This document shows positions 19,009 through 28,424 of a DNA stretch of 64,000 nucleotides, piece after piece. The translations under genes were made by a program, and so were the position numbers. Below the pieces are notes generated by a model. The model had not been told where the DNA came from. It saw only the letters and a program-made list of their open reading frames with translations, and made no database searches. Origin of the DNA: Novosphingobium decolorationis (GTDB lineage Bacteria > Pseudomonadota > Alphaproteobacteria > Sphingomonadales > Sphingomonadaceae); contig NZ_CP054856.1 in the NCBI RefSeq assembly GCF_018417475.1, positions 3,317,001 through 3,381,000 on the forward strand, written 5' to 3'. Positions within the stretch are counted from its first letter, which is position 1, and every line of letters starts with the position of its first letter.

Positions 19009-19075
19009 GGCGCGCACCCTCTCTTCACCGCTGAATTTTCGAACCTGCTTTTTGCTTCACAGGACAGTTGTATCC

Positions 19076-21850
19076 ATGAAACGCATCCATGTTCTTGGCC
19101 TGACCGCCGCTCTTCCCGCGCTTGCCGCCATGCTGGCCGCGGCCCCGCTCCATGCCCAGACGGCCAATGCCAGCACCACGGCGCAGGCCGGTGAGGAGGA
19201 CCCCGAGACCGCGCGCCGTCACCGCGCCAACGAGGATACCGCCGAAGAGGCGATCCTCGTGACCGGCTACCGCTCGTCCAACGTCGCGGCCATCGAGGCC
19301 AAGCGCGATGCGGTAGGCATCCGCGATTCCATCGCGCAGGATCAGGCGGGCCTCCTGCCCGACCTCACCATTGCGCAGGTCGCCCAGCGCATTGTCGGCG
19401 TGGCTCTTGTGCCCGATTTCGCGACCTCGGATGACCGTTCGCCCGACCTTGCCGAGAGCGTCATGATCCGCGGCATCGGGTCCAGCTACAACCTCGTCAC
19501 CATCGACGGCATGCCGCTTGCGACGACGTCCCCGAGCAGCCGCGGCGCGCGCATCGAACTGCTGCCGCCGTCCTTCGTCAGCCGGATCGATGCGGCCAAG
19601 ACGATCACCGCCAACCTTGATCCCCATGCGCTGAGCGGCCAGCTCGACCTCATCACGGCGAGCGCCTTCGATACCGGCAAGACCACCCTCGTTGCGCGCG
19701 CCTCGGTCGGTGACAACAGCACGGCAGGGCAGTTCGCGCACAAGGACCAGGGCCAGAATTTTCGCGGCGACCTCACCTATTCGAGCGTGTTCGGCGCCAA
19801 CCGCGATTTCGGTGTCGTCCTGTCGGGCTCCTACGCGCGCTACAATTCGAGCAACTACGACTACAAGCCGGGCGCGGTCGATTCCAGCTACCTGCTCTAT
19901 GACGACAATGGCGAGGAAATCAGCGACTACAACGACCTGTCGACGACAAACGGCTGGTCGGCCGCGGCGCGCAACCAGATCTTCGCCTATACCGACAGCG
20001 TCGAGCGCGCCTCGGGCGTGATGAAGCTCGAATACGATCCCGGTTCGGCTACCTATGCCTCGCTCTACACGGGCTACTTCTACCAGAAGGAAGACGAGGT
20101 CCGGAACGAGTACCTGGCCCAGTCGCGCGACAGCGCCGGGCTGGTTGCACAGGATGCGACCTCGGGCACCTGGGCGATGGGCCGTACTGCGCTGGGCTAC
20201 TCGCACCAGCCCCAGAAGCGCGAGACCTTCGTGGTCTCGGGCCTTGTCGAGCAGGACCTGGGCGGCGGTTTCGACGCCAGCCTCAAGGCCACGCATTCGC
20301 GTGCACGTCTCAACACGATCCGCGACCGCTCCAAGTTCCAGGGCGACTACAACGAAGAGGGGGCCTTCGCCTACGACCTGTCCAGCGCGAACCCGCAGCT
20401 GACCCTGCTCGATCCGGGCTACGTCAACGATCCGGCGACCTACAACGAAAGCTACATCCAGCACATCACCCAGCGCGCCGCGCAGGACTTGACGTTCGTT
20501 GGCCTCGATGTGGGCAAGAACTTTGCCGCGGACGACTATGGTCTGGGCTTCAATGTCGGTGCCAGCTTCCAGAACACCGACCAGAGTTACGACGAGAATC
20601 GCTTCGCGGGCAACCTCTACGATGTAAACGGCGATCGCATCACGCTGGTCGGCTATGACCGTCCCGACCGCCTGGCCACCACCGACCCGCGCGTCGATTT
20701 CCTCCTCATCAACGACGAGGCGGTGCGCGCGGCCTGGGAAGCGGCGGGGTACACCGACGTCCAGGACGACAGCGACACCAACATCTCCTCCGACTACGAA
20801 CTGAATGAGAAGGTCTACGCGGCCTACGCGCAGGCGCGCTACCGCACCGAGAACTTCAATGTCCTTGCCGGTCTGCGCTTCGATGCGACCGAGAACGACA
20901 TCGACCTGTGGGTGCGCGACGCCAACCTGGTGGGCGGCGTGCAGGATGCCGACAGCTACAGCGAGGGGCATCGCCGGGCGACCTACCAGTACCTCCTGCC
21001 CTCGGTCATCGCGAGCTATCGTTTCGACAACGACGTGGTGCTGCGTGCGGGCTACTCCAAGACCATCGGGCGCCCGAACTTCAATTACTATGCGATCTCG
21101 GAAGCGATCGGCCTTCCCGACGAGGTCGAGGGCGACAACATCATCTCGGTGACGCGCGGCAACGCCGACCTCAAACCGCGCACCTCGAACAACTTCGATC
21201 TCTCGCTCGAATGGTACCCGACCCAGGGTTCGATGCTGTCGGTCGCGGCCTTCTACAAGGACATCAAGAACCTCATCTTCACCCAGAACATCTCGGTCGA
21301 CGGCTTCGAGTACCAGGGTGACCTCTATACCGCGCGCATCACCACCCCGATGAACGCACAGAGTGCTTCGCTGAAGGGTGTCGAGGTCTCGGCCCGCCAG
21401 GACTTCCGCGACATCGCGCCGGGCTTCCTGGGCAACTTCGTGCTCAACGCGAATGCCACCTACATCAAGGGCAAGCAGACGGTGATCCAGGCGGACGAAT
21501 CCACGCGGCATGTCGATGGCCTGGAAGGCCAGCCCGAGTTCCTCGCCAACGCCTCGCTCTCCTATGAGGACAGTGTGTTCGGCGCGTCGATCGCCTACAG
21601 CTACGTGGGGGACTACCTGAAGTCGATCAACGAGGACTCGCAGCTCTTCGACATCCACTCGAGGCACCGCAGCGAGCTCTCCGCCCAGATCCGCCTCAAG
21701 GTCCTCGAGGGTGTGACCGTGATCGCCGAGGGGCAGAACCTGACCAAGACCGACATCGAGTACTTCCGCAAGATGCCCGATGGCCAGCTGCTTGCCGAGC
21801 GCGCGCAGAAGGGCCGCACCCTCTGGCTCGGCGTCAACGCGCGCTTCTGA
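19076..21850 (+). CDS. TonB-dependent outer-membrane receptor
   Basis: A 924-residue beta-barrel transporter. The signal peptide ends near residue 27 (PLHAQ). A TonB-box-like EEAILVTG lies at 58-65. The plug includes DQAGLLPDLTIAQVAQRI and VMIRGIGSSYN. Barrel strands run to the final LWLGVNARF ending in aromatic-X-Phe, the outer-membrane insertion signal. There is no STN domain, so it transports without signalling to a FecR. Lying between two exported GDPDs on the same strand, it likely brings in a ligand related to their substrate, perhaps a glycerophosphodiester or its product; this is inference. The start is set by the signal peptide. Confidence 0.88.
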   Translation: MKRIHVLGLTAALPALAAMLAAAPLHAQTANASTTAQAGEEDPETARRHRANEDTAEEAILVTGYRSSNVAAIEAKRDAVGIRDSIAQDQAGLLPDLTIAQVAQRIVGVALVPDFATSDDRSPDLAESVMIRGIGSSYNLVTIDGMPLATTSPSSRGARIELLPPSFVSRIDAAKTITANLDPHALSGQLDLITASAFDTGKTTLVARASVGDNSTAGQFAHKDQGQNFRGDLTYSSVFGANRDFGVVLSGSYARYNSSNYDYKPGAVDSSYLLYDDNGEEISDYNDLSTTNGWSAAARNQIFAYTDSVERASGVMKLEYDPGSATYASLYTGYFYQKEDEVRNEYLAQSRDSAGLVAQDATSGTWAMGRTALGYSHQPQKRETFVVSGLVEQDLGGGFDASLKATHSRARLNTIRDRSKFQGDYNEEGAFAYDLSSANPQLTLLDPGYVNDPATYNESYIQHITQRAAQDLTFVGLDVGKNFAADDYGLGFNVGASFQNTDQSYDENRFAGNLYDVNGDRITLVGYDRPDRLATTDPRVDFLLINDEAVRAAWEAAGYTDVQDDSDTNISSDYELNEKVYAAYAQARYRTENFNVLAGLRFDATENDIDLWVRDANLVGGVQDADSYSEGHRRATYQYLLPSVIASYRFDNDVVLRAGYSKTIGRPNFNYYAISEAIGLPDEVEGDNIISVTRGNADLKPRTSNNFDLSLEWYPTQGSMLSVAAFYKDIKNLIFTQNISVDGFEYQGDLYTARITTPMNAQSASLKGVEVSARQDFRDIAPGFLGNFVLNANATYIKGKQTVIQADESTRHVDGLEGQPEFLANASLSYEDSVFGASIAYSYVGDYLKSINEDSQLFDIHSRHRSELSAQIRLKVLEGVTVIAEGQNLTKTDIEYFRKMPDGQLLAERAQKGRTLWLGVNARF

Positions 21851-21885
21851 TTGCGCACGGCCCTGGCCTCAGGGGCCTGACAGCG

Positions 21886-21919
21886 GGGCTCCAGCGGGAC
21901 ATGCGTTCCCCTGGAGCCC
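21886..21919 (+). terminator. Hairpin between the TonB receptor and GDPD 2
   Basis: A 9-bp GC-rich stem (21886-21894 with 21911-21919) with an inner GGGA/TCCC pairing lies 35 bp after the receptor stop and 59 bp before the next start. No T-run follows, so it may attenuate or stabilise the upstream mRNA instead of ending transcription. Confidence 0.4.
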
Positions 21920-21977
21920 TCGGCTTTGGCCTTTCATCCCTCCAGATTGCCCCGGGCGGGGCAGGGGAACTTCGATC

Positions 21978-22856
21978 ATGAAAACACTCCTTGGTGCAGG
22001 TCTGGTGGCCGCACTGGCGCTGGCCGCGCCCACGGCGTGGGCGGCCGAGCCCTTCTGCGGGACAAACCCGCATATCGCGCGCCTTCAGGCCGAGCGCGCG
22101 GATCCGAGCGGGCGCATTCTCATCGCCGCGCACCGGGGCGGGCATCTGGTCGCCCCCGAAAATTCGCGCGCGGCCATGGATGAAGCCATTGCCGAGAAGG
22201 CCGACATCATCGAGATCGACGTGCGCGTGACGACGGATGGCGTTCCCTACGTGATGCACGACCGTACGCTGGATCGTACGACCGACGGCACCGGCCCCAA
22301 CGCGCAGATTACCTACGCGCAGCTGAGGGCGCTGCACCTGAAAGGTAGCGCCGAGAGCCCGCCCACCCTGCAGGAACTGCTCGTGAAGTCCTGCGGCAAG
22401 GCGCTCGTCGACCTCGACATGAAGACCGACAAGGTCGCCCCGGTGCTGGCCGTGGTCGAGGGGCTGGGGATGGCCGAGCAGGTGATCCTGTTCGACTCCG
22501 AGAGCGAGACCTTGCGGGCCGGACGCCGTCTCGTGCCGGGCTTACCGGTGATGACGCGCCTGCGTGCAGACGGCCCGGCGCTGGAGGAGATCAACCGGGG
22601 TCTGGCACCGGTTGCCATCGTGCACGGCGACTCCACCTCTTTGACCCGCGCCGCAAGCGCGGTGATTGCGGCGCTCCCCGCCCGGATCTGGGCCAACGCG
22701 CTGGGCGACACCGATACGGCGATGGCACAGGGCGATGATGCGGAGACGTGCCGCAGGCTTGCGGATCTTCGCATCATGGGCGTGTCGGTGATCCAGACCG
22801 ACTATCCCGCCGCGCTTCGCAAGGGGCTGCACCAGTGCCGGATTCCCGGTGACTGA
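21978..22856 (+). CDS. Exported glycerophosphodiester phosphodiesterase family protein (GDPD 2)
   Basis: A 292-residue periplasmic GDPD. The signal peptide runs to about residue 23 (AWAAE). The catalytic pattern is complete: His52-Arg-Gly, Glu79-Ile-Asp81 and His94, followed by DRTTDGTGP, which is shared with GDPD 1. Similarity to GDPD 1 in these blocks and in the C-terminus (IQTDHP versus IQTDYP) suggests an old duplication around the receptor gene. Two Cys (27 and a late one) could form a disulfide. It converges on the STN-type receptor gene with 9 bp between the stops. Confidence 0.87.
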   Translation: MKTLLGAGLVAALALAAPTAWAAEPFCGTNPHIARLQAERADPSGRILIAAHRGGHLVAPENSRAAMDEAIAEKADIIEIDVRVTTDGVPYVMHDRTLDRTTDGTGPNAQITYAQLRALHLKGSAESPPTLQELLVKSCGKALVDLDMKTDKVAPVLAVVEGLGMAEQVILFDSESETLRAGRRLVPGLPVMTRLRADGPALEEINRGLAPVAIVHGDSTSLTRAASAVIAALPARIWANALGDTDTAMAQGDDAETCRRLADLRIMGVSVIQTDYPAALRKGLHQCRIPGD

Positions 22857-22865
22857 GGGCGCAGC

Positions 22866-25853
22866 CTACCCTCCCAGCCCCCAGTGCAGGCTGAGGCGCA
22901 CGCTGCGCGGAACCGCGTAGCTGTCCTTGAGCCAGCCATGCCCGGGGCCGGTCAGGCTGGTCAGCCGGGCCTGGGTGAGGTTGGAGACGTCGAGCACCAC
23001 GCTCCAGCGCGGCGCAAAGTGGTAGCGGGCCTGGAGATCGACCTGGCGGCGCGGCGCCCAGTAGACGTCCTGCGAGGGCGCGTCGGGCGCCACGGCGCGA
23101 AGCGCGCGCCCCGTCGCATTGATCGCGGCGCGCAGTTCCAGGCCGTCCTGGGCGTAGAACAGGCTGACATTGCCGATCTGCGAGGGTTGGCCGACCAGCC
23201 GGTCGACCACGCGCTGCGAGCCGCTCGTCTGCAGGACCGACATCGCGCCGTCGAGCCGGGTCCAGTTGGCGGTGAAGCCGAAGGGAGCAAGGTGGTGCGA
23301 GAGCGCGCCGAGCGAGCCCACGCTCGCGCTCAGCTCCAGTCCCGATATGTGCGCCGCGCTGGCGTTCACGGGGCGGATCACCTGGGCTGAGGAATAGTAC
23401 ACGCCCTCCCAGGTGTAGCCTTGGGTCAGGGCATCGAAGATCTCGTCGCGAATGCGCTTGTGGAAGAGCGCGGCCGAGACGAGACCGTCGAGCCGGGCGG
23501 GCAGGATCCACTCCGCACTCACATCGAAATTGTCCGAGGTGCGCGGCGCTAGCCCCGGGTTTCCGAGCCGTACAGTAACGTCCGGGCTTTGCGGGTTCCC
23601 GGCCAGGCTGGAGCTGCCGAAGTCAATGGCGGCGCGCGGGGCGTAGCTTTCGTAGCTGGGACGCCCGAGCGTGCGGCTGTACCCGGCGCGCAGGCGCAGC
23701 GACGGCGTGGGATCGAAATTGGCCAGAAAGGCGGGGAGCAGCCGGGTGTAGCGCGAAGAGGCCGTCGTCGCGGTCCAGGTATCTCCGGCCTCGATGTAGC
23801 CTTGCGTCAGGAGCGAGGTCCGGTCGAGGTGGAGCCCTCCCACCAGTTCCCAGGGGCCGCGCGCCAGGCGCGTCATGGCGTAGGCCGAAAGGCTCGTCTC
23901 GGCATGGTCGAAACGGTCGCGCAGGGCATCGCCGATGTCCGAGGTCAGCGCGATGTCCTCCTGGTTGGCCGCGAACTGCGCCCAGGCCCTGTCGGGATCG
24001 ATCACGATCAGTTCCAGCCCCGCGCGGTTGTAGGGGAGGGAATTGGTGCGCACCTCTCCCGCCTGCGCCAGGGTCAGATCGCGGTTGTCGGTGCTCCACG
24101 CGGCGTTGGCATAGCGGTAGTGATAGCGCGCGCGTTGCACGCCCGCCCCTGCGGCAAGGCCGAGCCCGCTGTCGCCGGGCGCCATGTTGCGTCGCCAGTC
24201 GAGGCGTGCGGTATCGAGGTCGGAGACCGCGCGGCGCGCCCGCTCGCGCCAATAGGCGGCAGGGTAGAGCGCCAGGTTCGTGTAGCTTGCGCGCGGCACG
24301 GTGAAACTGTGGTGGAGCGCGCTCGTGTCGTAGGTGACCGGGAAGGCCGCCGATCCGGTGACTTCACCCTCGGCATCGCGGCCCGAGGTGAATTTCACCA
24401 TGGTGTAGTCTTCGTCCATGGTCGCCCGCGTGCGCGCACCGCGAACCGAGATGCGGTCCTTGTCCGTAGGCGACCAGGTGGCGTCGAACAGCGCAAGCCG
24501 GGTGGTGGTGCGGGTCACGCCGTCGCGGTAGCCCACCTGCACCGCGCCGCGCGCGAAGTAGCCCGAGGTGTCGCTTGTCCGGGTGATCGCGCCGCGTGGT
24601 TCGATCACGACCTCGTTGCGGATGAAGCCATCGCGGAAGGTGAAGCTGCCCAGGAACGTGGAGATCGCCAGATCGGGCAGATCGGCTTCGAAACGAGCCG
24701 AGAGGCCATGGCGGCGGCGATCCGAGCTGTTGATCCAGTACTTGTCCTGAACCGGCACCGGACGCCCCTGCGCGCGCGGGTCATCTTCGTCCACGCGCGT
24801 GCCGTCTGCAGCGTAGAATGCAAGGAACCCGCTGTCGCTGGTGCCGTGCATGTCGCTGTTGTTCTGGAGGCGGCGGGTGTCGGCCGAGAGCACGAGACCG
24901 AAACGGCGCTCCGGCCCGAAGGTCGTGGCAAAGGTGCCGCTGGCGTGGAGGCCGGGGGTAGACTGGGGCTGCACTTCGCCATGGCGGCTGGGCCGGGTCA
25001 GTCCGGCTTCGAGTGAGGCAAAGGGGGCGCCGCCGCGTGCAAGAGCGCTGCGCGTGCGGATGTCGATGGCGCCGCCGATGGCGTTGGGATCGCGCTCGGG
25101 CGTGAAGGTCTTGAGAACGACGAGCTCGCTGACCAGCGCGGTGGGCAGGATGTCGAGCCGTACACCCCGGCTGGCGCTGTTCACGCCCGCCTCGGGAATG
25201 CCCGTCGAGGCGATGGCGAGGCCGTTCACGGTGACGTTGTTGTAGGTCTGCATGAGCCCGCGCACGACCGGGGCGACGGGCACGTCGCGCGGGTGTTCGT
25301 TGTCGGCAATGGGGATCACCGAGATCCCGGGGATACGGCGCATGGCATCGACCACGCTGGTGTCGGGAAGGCGGCGCACCTCGTCGCTGGAGATGGCATC
25401 GGCAATGACGCGGGCCTCGCGCTTGGCCGCCCGCGCGCGGCGCTCGGACATGCGCAGGCCGATGACGTGGATGGGATCTCCGGTCAGCGGGGGCGGTGCG
25501 TAGGCGGGTGCTGCGCTGGACGGGGTACGCGCTGCAGCGCCAGTGCGGGCGGAGGCCGTCGCGCGGGGGCGGATGAGGACGGCTCCGGCCCGGCGCTGGG
25601 CGATGAGGCCGGTGCCCACAAGGATGCGTTCGAGCGCGTCTGTCTGGGACATCCGTCCGTGCGCACCTTGGCTGCGGCGACCTTCCAGCGTTTCGGGTGC
25701 GCTCAGGACCTGGACGCCGCTCTGCGCGGACCAGGCATTGAGCGCGTCGCCCAGCGCGCCTGCCGGAATGGCGAAGTCGCGCGTGCGGGCATCCGCCGGG
25801 GAGGCCACAAGCGCCGCCATCGCGGCAAGGCTGGCCGCAACCGCAAGGCGCAT
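22866..25853 (-). CDS. FecA-type TonB-dependent receptor with STN signalling domain
   Basis: A 995-residue outer-membrane receptor with signal peptide (to about residue 24) and an N-terminal STN domain at about 25-98 (FAIPAGALGDALNAWSAQSG...LEGRRSQG). This is the part that touches FecR in the periplasm when ligand binds. A proline-rich linker, the plug (VVDAMRRIPGISVIP, NNVTVNGLAIA) and the barrel follow. The Met at 25853 is preferred over GTG 25856 by spacing from GGGGAAACC. Third gene of a fecI-fecR-receptor operon, 37 bp after the anti-sigma gene. The ligand is unknown; convergence with the GDPD operon hints at a related substrate. Confidence 0.9.
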   Translation of the reverse strand: MRLAVAASLAAMAALVASPADARTRDFAIPAGALGDALNAWSAQSGVQVLSAPETLEGRRSQGAHGRMSQTDALERILVGTGLIAQRRAGAVLIRPRATASARTGAAARTPSSAAPAYAPPPLTGDPIHVIGLRMSERRARAAKREARVIADAISSDEVRRLPDTSVVDAMRRIPGISVIPIADNEHPRDVPVAPVVRGLMQTYNNVTVNGLAIASTGIPEAGVNSASRGVRLDILPTALVSELVVLKTFTPERDPNAIGGAIDIRTRSALARGGAPFASLEAGLTRPSRHGEVQPQSTPGLHASGTFATTFGPERRFGLVLSADTRRLQNNSDMHGTSDSGFLAFYAADGTRVDEDDPRAQGRPVPVQDKYWINSSDRRRHGLSARFEADLPDLAISTFLGSFTFRDGFIRNEVVIEPRGAITRTSDTSGYFARGAVQVGYRDGVTRTTTRLALFDATWSPTDKDRISVRGARTRATMDEDYTMVKFTSGRDAEGEVTGSAAFPVTYDTSALHHSFTVPRASYTNLALYPAAYWRERARRAVSDLDTARLDWRRNMAPGDSGLGLAAGAGVQRARYHYRYANAAWSTDNRDLTLAQAGEVRTNSLPYNRAGLELIVIDPDRAWAQFAANQEDIALTSDIGDALRDRFDHAETSLSAYAMTRLARGPWELVGGLHLDRTSLLTQGYIEAGDTWTATTASSRYTRLLPAFLANFDPTPSLRLRAGYSRTLGRPSYESYAPRAAIDFGSSSLAGNPQSPDVTVRLGNPGLAPRTSDNFDVSAEWILPARLDGLVSAALFHKRIRDEIFDALTQGYTWEGVYYSSAQVIRPVNASAAHISGLELSASVGSLGALSHHLAPFGFTANWTRLDGAMSVLQTSGSQRVVDRLVGQPSQIGNVSLFYAQDGLELRAAINATGRALRAVAPDAPSQDVYWAPRRQVDLQARYHFAPRWSVVLDVSNLTQARLTSLTGPGHGWLKDSYAVPRSVRLSLHWGLGG

Positions 25854-25889
25854 CACCGGGCGGTTTCCCCGCGGTCGAATGGGGTCGTA

Positions 25890-26873
25890 CTAGATGCGGT
25901 CGAGCACCAGAGCATGACCGGTGTCCTTCACCGAGAAACCGTGGAGCAGGCCCAAGTTCTCCAGCACCGTGACCGGCTCGGCAAGGTGCAGGCGGCCCGC
26001 GACGCGCGTGCGCAGGAGGGCCGGATCCTCGACCAGGATCTGCCGGTCGGTCCAGCGCTCCAGCTGGGGGACGAGTTCGTCCAGCGGCATGTCGCGCACC
26101 TGCAGCCAGCCGCTGCGCCAGCTTTCGGCGTCCTCGCCCCGGATGCGCGCAAGCGGGGCGATCACACCATCGGCGAGGCGCGTTGTGTGACCGGCAGGAA
26201 CCCTGACAGGGGCGATGCCCGGTGCATTGGCGGCAAAGCGCACCAGACCGCGCTCGACCTGCAGGTCCACGGCCTCGCCGTTGAGGGCAACGTCGAAGCG
26301 CGTGCCCAGCACGGTCACGGTGCTGTCCTGTGCGCTCACGGTAAAGGGGCGGGCCGGGTCGTGCGTCACGTCGAACAGCGCCTCGCCCGTCTCCAGCCGG
26401 ACCTCGCGCCGGGTCTCCCCGATGCGGGCGAAAAGGCGGCTGTTGCCATTGAGATGGACCTGCGATCCGTCGGCCAGCGTGATCGCGCGCACTTCTCCGG
26501 GGCCGGTGCTCCAGCTGTTCTCGGGCGTGAGCTGAAAGCGCAGTTGCGGGAGGCCAAGGGCGAGTGCGCCCACGAGCAGGGCTCCGCCTGCGGCCAGCCC
26601 AAGCGCACGGCGACGCGAGGCACGCGGAGCCGTTCCCGCGTTGTCGTTGCCGGCGGGCCGCGGCGCGGTTTCGGCATGAAGGCGCAGGCCGTCGGTGACG
26701 GCCTCGTCCATGCAGGTCGCCCAGAGCGCTTCGAAGCGCGCACGCCGGTCTGGCGCGCCGGAAAGCCAGGCTGCGAAGGCGGTGGTATCGACCGCATGGC
26801 TGAGATGGCGGGCCACCCAGAGCGCGGCGGCCTCGTCCTCGTCGTCCGGCAGGGCGTCGTCGGGCGGCGTCAT
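25890..26873 (-). CDS. FecR-family anti-sigma factor / signal transducer
   Basis: A 327-residue inner-membrane regulator. The cytoplasmic N-terminal FecR_N/DUF4880 part (about 1-85, WVARHLSHAVDTTAFAAWLSG) should hold the sigma factor. One transmembrane helix lies at about 92-112. The periplasmic FecR domain (about 120-230, GEVRAITLADGSQVHLNGNS) and a C-terminal STN-like part (about 245-320) should meet the STN domain of the adjacent receptor. Its start overlaps the stop of the sigma gene by 4 bp (ATGA), so the two are translationally coupled. Confidence 0.92.
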   Translation of the reverse strand: MTPPDDALPDDEDEAAALWVARHLSHAVDTTAFAAWLSGAPDRRARFEALWATCMDEAVTDGLRLHAETAPRPAGNDNAGTAPRASRRRALGLAAGGALLVGALALGLPQLRFQLTPENSWSTGPGEVRAITLADGSQVHLNGNSRLFARIGETRREVRLETGEALFDVTHDPARPFTVSAQDSTVTVLGTRFDVALNGEAVDLQVERGLVRFAANAPGIAPVRVPAGHTTRLADGVIAPLARIRGEDAESWRSGWLQVRDMPLDELVPQLERWTDRQILVEDPALLRTRVAGRLHLAEPVTVLENLGLLHGFSVKDTGHALVLDRI

Positions 26874-27367
26874 GCCGACTCGTCCTGGCTGGCCATGGCG
26901 CGGTGGAGCGAAAGCACTGCGCGCGCGACATGGGCGTCGACCGCGCTCGGGCTGATGTCGAGCTGGGCGGCGACGTCCTTGGCGGAAAGCCCGTGAAGGC
27001 GGCGCAGGATGAAGACCTCGCGGCGCTGGCGGGGCATGGCGGCAATGATGCCCGACACCGTGTTCATCCGTTCACGTTGCAGCATGGCGTGCTCCTGGGA
27101 GGGTTGCTCGCTGGGAATCTCGATTTCGCTGGCGGGCACGTCCTCGGCGCGGCGCAGGCCCAGGCGCGCGTGGTCGACGATGAGGTTGCGTGCGATCCGG
27201 CGCAGCATGGCGCCCACGTTGCGCACGGTATCGGGGGCGTAGTGAGCCAGGCGCACGAAGCTGTCCTGCACCACGTCCTCGCTCGCGGTGTGGTCGCCCA
27301 GCCGCCTATAGGCAAAGCCGTAGATGTCGGTGCGCAGTTTGCGGTACGCCGTTTCGTCGAAGTGCAT
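26870..27367 (-). CDS. FecI-like ECF sigma factor
   Basis: A 165-residue extracytoplasmic-function sigma factor. Region 2 is at about 10-75 (YRRLGDHTASEDVVQDSFVRL) and region 4 at about 108-160 (RQRREVFILRRLHGLSAKDVAAQL, with the helix-turn-helix DISPSAVDAHV). It directs transcription of the receptor gene once FecR relays a signal. Only 89 bp separate it from the upstream sirtuin stop, so a short promoter or readthrough is possible. Overlaps fecR by 4 bp. Confidence 0.93.
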   Translation of the reverse strand: MHFDETAYRKLRTDIYGFAYRRLGDHTASEDVVQDSFVRLAHYAPDTVRNVGAMLRRIARNLIVDHARLGLRRAEDVPASEIEIPSEQPSQEHAMLQRERMNTVSGIIAAMPRQRREVFILRRLHGLSAKDVAAQLDISPSAVDAHVARAVLSLHRAMASQDESA

Positions 27368-27456
27368 CGTGACAGCCCCGTATCCCCTTGGGGACGCCGC
27401 CTATGGCCTTCGCGTGACAGCTTGAAGACGATGGAGCCGTCTTGCCTTTGCGCGGC

Positions 27457-28176
27457 TCAGAACGGCACGGCGTGGGCTCCGGCAAGGAGGTCGCGTACGA
27501 GCCTTGGCACCTCTTCGCTGGCCGGGCCCTCCAGGACATGGAGGATGTCTGCAGCGCCGGTTGGAGCCGGGTTGACCTCGATGGTGACGGCGCCGTTCGC
27601 GCGGGCAAGGCCGAGCAGTCGGGCGGCGGGATGGACGCTGGCGGATGTGCCGATGGCGATGAAGATGTCGGCCTTTGTGGCCAGAGCTTCGAGCGCGTGG
27701 CGATGGCGCGGGGTCTCGCCGAAGAGGACGACATCGGGGCGCAGCGCGGGCGCGTCGCAGGCCGGGCAGTCCTCGCGCACGGGGAGCTCGCCCTCCCAGC
27801 CCACGCGATTGCCGCATTCGGCGCACAGCGCGGCAAAGAGCGTGCCGTGAAGGTGCCGCACATCGCGGCTTCCTGCGCGTTCGTGCAGGTCATCGCCGTT
27901 CATGGTGGCGAGCGTGAAGGCTCCGCGTGCTTCGCTGGTCCAGCGCTCCTGCAACTGGGCAAGGGCGGCATGGGCCGGATTGGGAGCCACTTCGCGCAGC
28001 TGCGCCCGGCGCGCGTCGTAGAAGGCGTGGACCTTGCGGGGCTGGGCGGCGAGCCCCTCGGCCGAGCACAGCGCGCGGAGGTCCACATCCTCCCAAAGGC
28101 CCCCTTCGCCGCGGAAGGTGGCAAGGCCGCTTTCGGCAGAGATCCCTGCGCCGGTCAGGATGACGAGATCGGTCAT
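27457..28176 (-). CDS. Sirtuin family NAD-dependent deacylase with altered NAD motif
   Basis: A 239-residue class III-like sirtuin: TGAGISAESGLATFRG at 8-23, catalytic His110 in RHLHGTLF, a zinc site of Cys118, 121, 137 and 140, RPDVVLFGE, and GTSASVHPA near the C-terminus. The family normally removes acyl groups from lysines using NAD. The highly conserved TQNID reads TMNGD here (91-95): Asn93 and Asp95 are kept but Gln and Ile are replaced. Flanking residues (DLHERAGS) are normal, so this is not a frameshift. Start 28176 gives the normal N-terminus. A longer start near 28206 is possible. Confidence 0.85.
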   Translation of the reverse strand: MTDLVILTGAGISAESGLATFRGEGGLWEDVDLRALCSAEGLAAQPRKVHAFYDARRAQLREVAPNPAHAALAQLQERWTSEARGAFTLATMNGDDLHERAGSRDVRHLHGTLFAALCAECGNRVGWEGELPVREDCPACDAPALRPDVVLFGETPRHRHALEALATKADIFIAIGTSASVHPAARLLGLARANGAVTIEVNPAPTGAADILHVLEGPASEEVPRLVRDLLAGAHAVPF

Positions 28177-28424
28177 GGCGTGTGTGGTCCTGTGGTTCAC
28201 TCCCATCCTAACGCTTCCGGGGCAGGCGCAAAGGCAGTCCTGGAAAGAAAGACCGGGAAAATCAGGCGCGAAGGTGGGCTCTCCCGCGCAAGTGCGCGCA
28301 GATGGCAGGAGTGGTGGGTCGATCCGGGCAATCCGGCACAAAATCCCGGTTGGTTCGCGCTAGGGCCTGTGCTGTAAACGGGCAGTATGGGACGCACGGG
28401 CCTTGAGGCCCCACGGAGGACACG

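Noticed and set aside
19025..21667. Minus-strand frame of 880 codons
   Set aside because: Antisense to the TonB receptor. No start signal or recognisable domain.
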